From Cyclobacteriaceae bacterium (GTDB lineage: Bacteria > Bacteroidota > Bacteroidia > Cytophagales > Cyclobacteriaceae), in the NCBI GenBank assembly GCA_013414665.1, contig CP058703.1, positions 3,015,318 through 3,024,016 on the forward strand: 8,699 bases of DNA. Reading direction: 5' to 3'. The translations under genes were made by a program, and so were the position numbers. Each line of letters starts with the position of its first letter. Position 1 is the first letter of the stretch. Below the pieces are notes generated by a model that was not told where the DNA came from, searched no databases, and was given only the letters and a program-made list of their open reading frames with translations. Of this stretch, positions 6,998 to 8,699 are shown in pieces.

Positions 6998-7268
6998 GGC
7001 GTTTCTTCTTTCTGATCTTGAAACCCCTGATCTTTCTCATCTTGGTGAAATCCTTCACACGCTCTTTGTGCTTTTCCCAAAGAGGACTCAACACATCACC
7101 AAGAACCTTGAAAGCGAGGCAGATAATACCACCCACTACAGCCTGGAGTGCGTAATCGAGAAGGAAGATGAGATTCACATTTCCTAAAAGGTTAAACACT
7201 GCCCCGAACACGAAAGCAATCCAATTGCCTCCCGCTCCATGATTTTGATTTATTTCTGCTCCGTTCAT
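6984..7268 (-). CDS. Two-helix membrane protein with basic C-terminus, first gene of the operon
   Basis: Intact 94-residue ORF, ATG at 7268. A short polar N-terminus is followed by two apolar segments, about 15-36 (NWIAFVFGAVFNLLGNVNLIF) and 40-58 (ALQAVVGGIICLAFKVLGD). The soluble end carries a cluster of basic residues (MRKIRGFKIRKKKRHDQE). It is the first gene after the 178-bp intergenic region with the repeat array, so the operon promoter probably lies upstream of it. The topology suggests a small membrane protein with a cationic face. The size range of phage holins is compatible, but so is a virion membrane protein. No family is recognised. Confidence 0.8.
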   Translation of the reverse strand: MNGAEINQNHGAGGNWIAFVFGAVFNLLGNVNLIFLLDYALQAVVGGIICLAFKVLGDVLSPLWEKHKERVKDFTKMRKIRGFKIRKKKRHDQE

Positions 7269-7300
7269 GGGTCAAAGATGTAGAGACCCGAAAGTGAAGG

Positions 7301-7393
7301 TTAAGGATTGTAAAAGGAGATTAACGACTGTGTGCTTTTATGAAGGATTATAAAAGCTTGTGAAGGATTGTAAACGAATTTGAATGAATGTTC
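7301..7393. repeat. Tandem motif array, exact 20-bp period (TGAAGGATTGTAAA-like)
   Basis: The core motif AAGGATTGTAAAA begins at 7303, 7343 (AAGGATTATAAAA) and 7363 (AAGGATTGTAAA). Weaker copies fall exactly in phase at 7323 (AACGACTGTGT, 7 of 11) and 7383 (AATGAATGTTC, 7 of 11). Start spacing is 20 bases throughout, close to two helical turns, which would put bound proteins on one face. Such arrays suit operators, replication iterons or recombination arm sites. Confidence 0.7.
7334..7357. repeat. Perfect inverted repeat, 8-bp arms, 8-base loop
   Basis: GCTTTTAT (7334-7341) pairs with ATAAAAGC (7350-7357) around a loop GAAGGATT that is itself the core of the third motif in the array. It could be an operator half-site pair or a weak hairpin; it lacks the GC-rich stem of a strong terminator. 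Confidence 0.6.
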
Positions 7394-7403
7394 CGTGTGG
7401 AAC
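7390..7403. repeat. Short palindrome GTTCC-GTGT-GGAAC
   Basis: A 5-bp-arm palindrome with a 4-base centre. The 16-mer 7389-7404 (TGTTCCGTGTGGAACT) matches 13 of 16 positions of the parS-like sequence TGTTCCACGTGGAACA, differing mainly in the centre. A degraded ParB-type or other dimer-protein site is possible; it may also be a short chance hairpin. Confidence 0.35.
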
Positions 7404-7446
7404 TTCAGGCGTATTTTGATGGAAGTGGAAAATGTGTTTTTAAAGG

Positions 7447-8699
7447 CTACGAGTTGAATCGAAACTCATAAGACTCTCTGAATATCTCACTCAGCAGATT
7501 AGAGTCATTTTGCAGATTCTCTTTGCTTATTCTAAACTTCAAACGACCATTTCTTTTATGTATTGAGATGGATTTGAATCCACGCGATGACAATGGTTCA
7601 ACCCACTTATTAGAGTCTGGCAAAGAAATGGATGTTCTGGTAAACGTCTCTTTGGGTACAAAGAGCGCAAAGTTTTTAGACCGATTTTGATGAGCTAACC
7701 CAATATAGGATTGGTTGTAGTTAAGCGTTATCCCTTTATCAATGGCATGGATAATATTTAGACAATCATCAACTATTCCTACACTAAGCAATCCTGCTCT
7801 CTCAATCCAATAAGTCCTGTCCTTCGTTTCCAACTCCTGATCTTCAGGCTCCAATTCAGAAAAATTTATAAGCAACTCTTCTTCGCAGTCTACTCGCGTA
7901 AGGAGTGCTCTCAACTTCCTAAACTTACTGTTGTTGTCGATGTTCGATTCAATGAAATAATTAGGGCTAACCTGATATGGAGTTCGCAATTCGTCAGGGT
8001 TACTTGTTGCGGCAAGGATGGACTTTATTTCTTGATGATAGAATGAGGAGGGATTCTCTTCAAATAAGGATTTAATAACATGATAGTACATCTTGCTAAT
8101 TTCATCGGTTACAATTTTTTCATCTTTCCAAATAAAATAGTCAAGCTTTTTGTAACGAGGATCGGGACTATTGTAAATAGTGTAGTCTTGATCTGTGTCA
8201 ACCTCTTCCTCAATTTCAATGTCAGGATACTCCCAAATTTTATAGAACCGATCAAGCAGCAATCCAAACCTTGATTTTAGAGTATCCAAATTCCAATGAT
8301 CTATTTCTCTCAAATACTGATTTAGCCATAATCGGCTGAAGTTATAACCTTGTTGCTTGCCATCCTTGTTCATGGCCTTTTTTTCAAGAAAGTACTTATT
8401 ACTTAAGCTGCCATTATTTCCTGATAAAGTAAGGTTGGCAATAGTATTCAAAAACTTATCTCGAAACAGGGATATTGAATTATCATCCAACTTATTATAC
8501 CAAACTTCATCAGGAGTTTGTGGAAAAATGTGTTCAATCGTAATTTCATTGTTCTCAATTGAAACGTACTCGCGATTTTCATAATTCTCAAGAAGTTCAA
8601 GAAAATAAACTCTATTCTTGGATTGAATATTGTAAACATCCTTTTCTTCAAGTGCCACTTCAATTTCTCTATTGGTGGGAAATTTTTGAACCCCTTTCT
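7447..8699 (-). CDS. GmrSD-like type IV restriction protein, C-terminal part (DUF1524 HNH domain), N-terminus outside window
   Basis: The frame is open from the window edge (8699) through 416 codons to TAG at 7447-7449. The GTG at 8658 is not a start, since coding sequence continues upstream of it (KGVQKFPTNREIEVALEEKD). Visible residues about 54-60 (IEHIFPQ) and 88-107 (NLTLSGNNGSLSNKYFLEKK) are the HNH-type DUF1524 signature found at the C-terminus of GmrSD family nucleases. The last third, beginning TYWIERAGLLSVGIVDD with YIGLAHQNRSKNFALFVP, looks like a DUF5655-type extension. Family members restrict foreign, often modified, DNA; the DUF262 part should lie to the right. The gene is intact as far as seen and more AT-rich than the operon. 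Confidence 0.85.
   Translation of the reverse strand, partial: KGVQKFPTNREIEVALEEKDVYNIQSKNRVYFLELLENYENREYVSIENNEITIEHIFPQTPDEVWYNKLDDNSISLFRDKFLNTIANLTLSGNNGSLSNKYFLEKKAMNKDGKQQGYNFSRLWLNQYLREIDHWNLDTLKSRFGLLLDRFYKIWEYPDIEIEEEVDTDQDYTIYNSPDPRYKKLDYFIWKDEKIVTDEISKMYYHVIKSLFEENPSSFYHQEIKSILAATSNPDELRTPYQVSPNYFIESNIDNNSKFRKLRALLTRVDCEEELLINFSELEPEDQELETKDRTYWIERAGLLSVGIVDDCLNIIHAIDKGITLNYNQSYIGLAHQNRSKNFALFVPKETFTRTSISLPDSNKWVEPLSSRGFKSISIHKRNGRLKFRISKENLQNDSNLLSEIFRESYEFRFNS

Larger units (their letters stand above)
7269..7446. other. Intergenic control region between operon and restriction gene
   Basis: 178 bases with no ORF worth calling. It separates the restriction gene (ending at 7447) from the leftward operon (starting at 7268). 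It contains the 20-bp periodic repeats, a perfect hairpin and a separate small palindrome listed below, and is the most likely place for the operon promoter and its regulation. No clear rho-independent terminator follows the restriction gene. Confidence 0.5.

Noticed and set aside
7273..7282. TACATCTTTG on the minus strand, similar to the Bacteroidota -7 promoter element
   Set aside because: It has the wrong inner spacing against TAnnTTTG, lacks a clear -33 TTTG, and would place the transcript start on the ATG itself.
7334..7357. Rho-independent terminator of the restriction gene
   Set aside because: The stem is AT-rich, no T-tract follows in the right place, and the loop is part of the periodic array.

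Overview
The window looks like part of a mobile genetic element in a Bacteroidota (probably Cytophagia-like) genome. This assignment is inferred from protein character, from A-rich leaders with few Shine-Dalgarno sites, and from moderate GC; no rRNA or marker gene is present. Every gene supported here lies on the minus strand. There is no tRNA, CRISPR array, transposase, integrase, polymerase, packaging ATPase or tail gene in the window.

Right end (7447-8699): the C-terminal part of a GmrSD-like restriction protein with a DUF1524 HNH motif. It is AT-rich and unlike its neighbours in composition. A 178-bp intergenic stretch (7269-7446) follows, carrying a tandem array of a roughly 14-bp motif at an exact 20-bp period, a perfect hairpin and a separate small palindrome. 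This is the likely control region of the next operon or an element boundary.

Left 7.3 kb (1-7268): one tightly packed leftward operon of twelve genes with ATGA overlaps or gaps of a few bases to about 35 bases. In transcription order they are: (1) a two-helix membrane protein; (2) a membrane-anchored LEA14/WHy-like protein; (3) a 623-residue protein with an N-terminal transglutaminase-like Cys/His/Asp domain and a C-terminal membrane anchor with a very basic tail; (4) a 193-residue small membrane protein; (5) a 242-residue beta-rich protein that is the best major-capsid candidate; (6)-(8) three small beta-rich proteins; (9) a coiled-coil protein; (10) a 60-residue protein; (11) a membrane-anchored protein with an annexin-like repeat; (12) a lysine-rich, membrane-anchored protein with a peptidoglycan-binding domain, cut by the window edge. 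Several membrane proteins with cationic tails, beta-rich candidate shell proteins, a peptidase-fold protein and a cell-wall-binding protein fit the structural module of a tailless, internal-membrane virus (PM2/PRD1/FLiP-like logic). That reading is inference: no ATPase or replication gene is in view.

Five of the twelve genes are broken in the given sequence by about 12 single-base indels. On the coding strand nearly all are one missing A in an A-tract. Restoring them gives uninterrupted proteins whose lengths, starts and stops fit the neighbouring genes. I therefore annotate the restored genes rather than the fragments. Consensus sequencing error is the simplest explanation; real decay or frameshifting cannot be excluded from the sequence alone.
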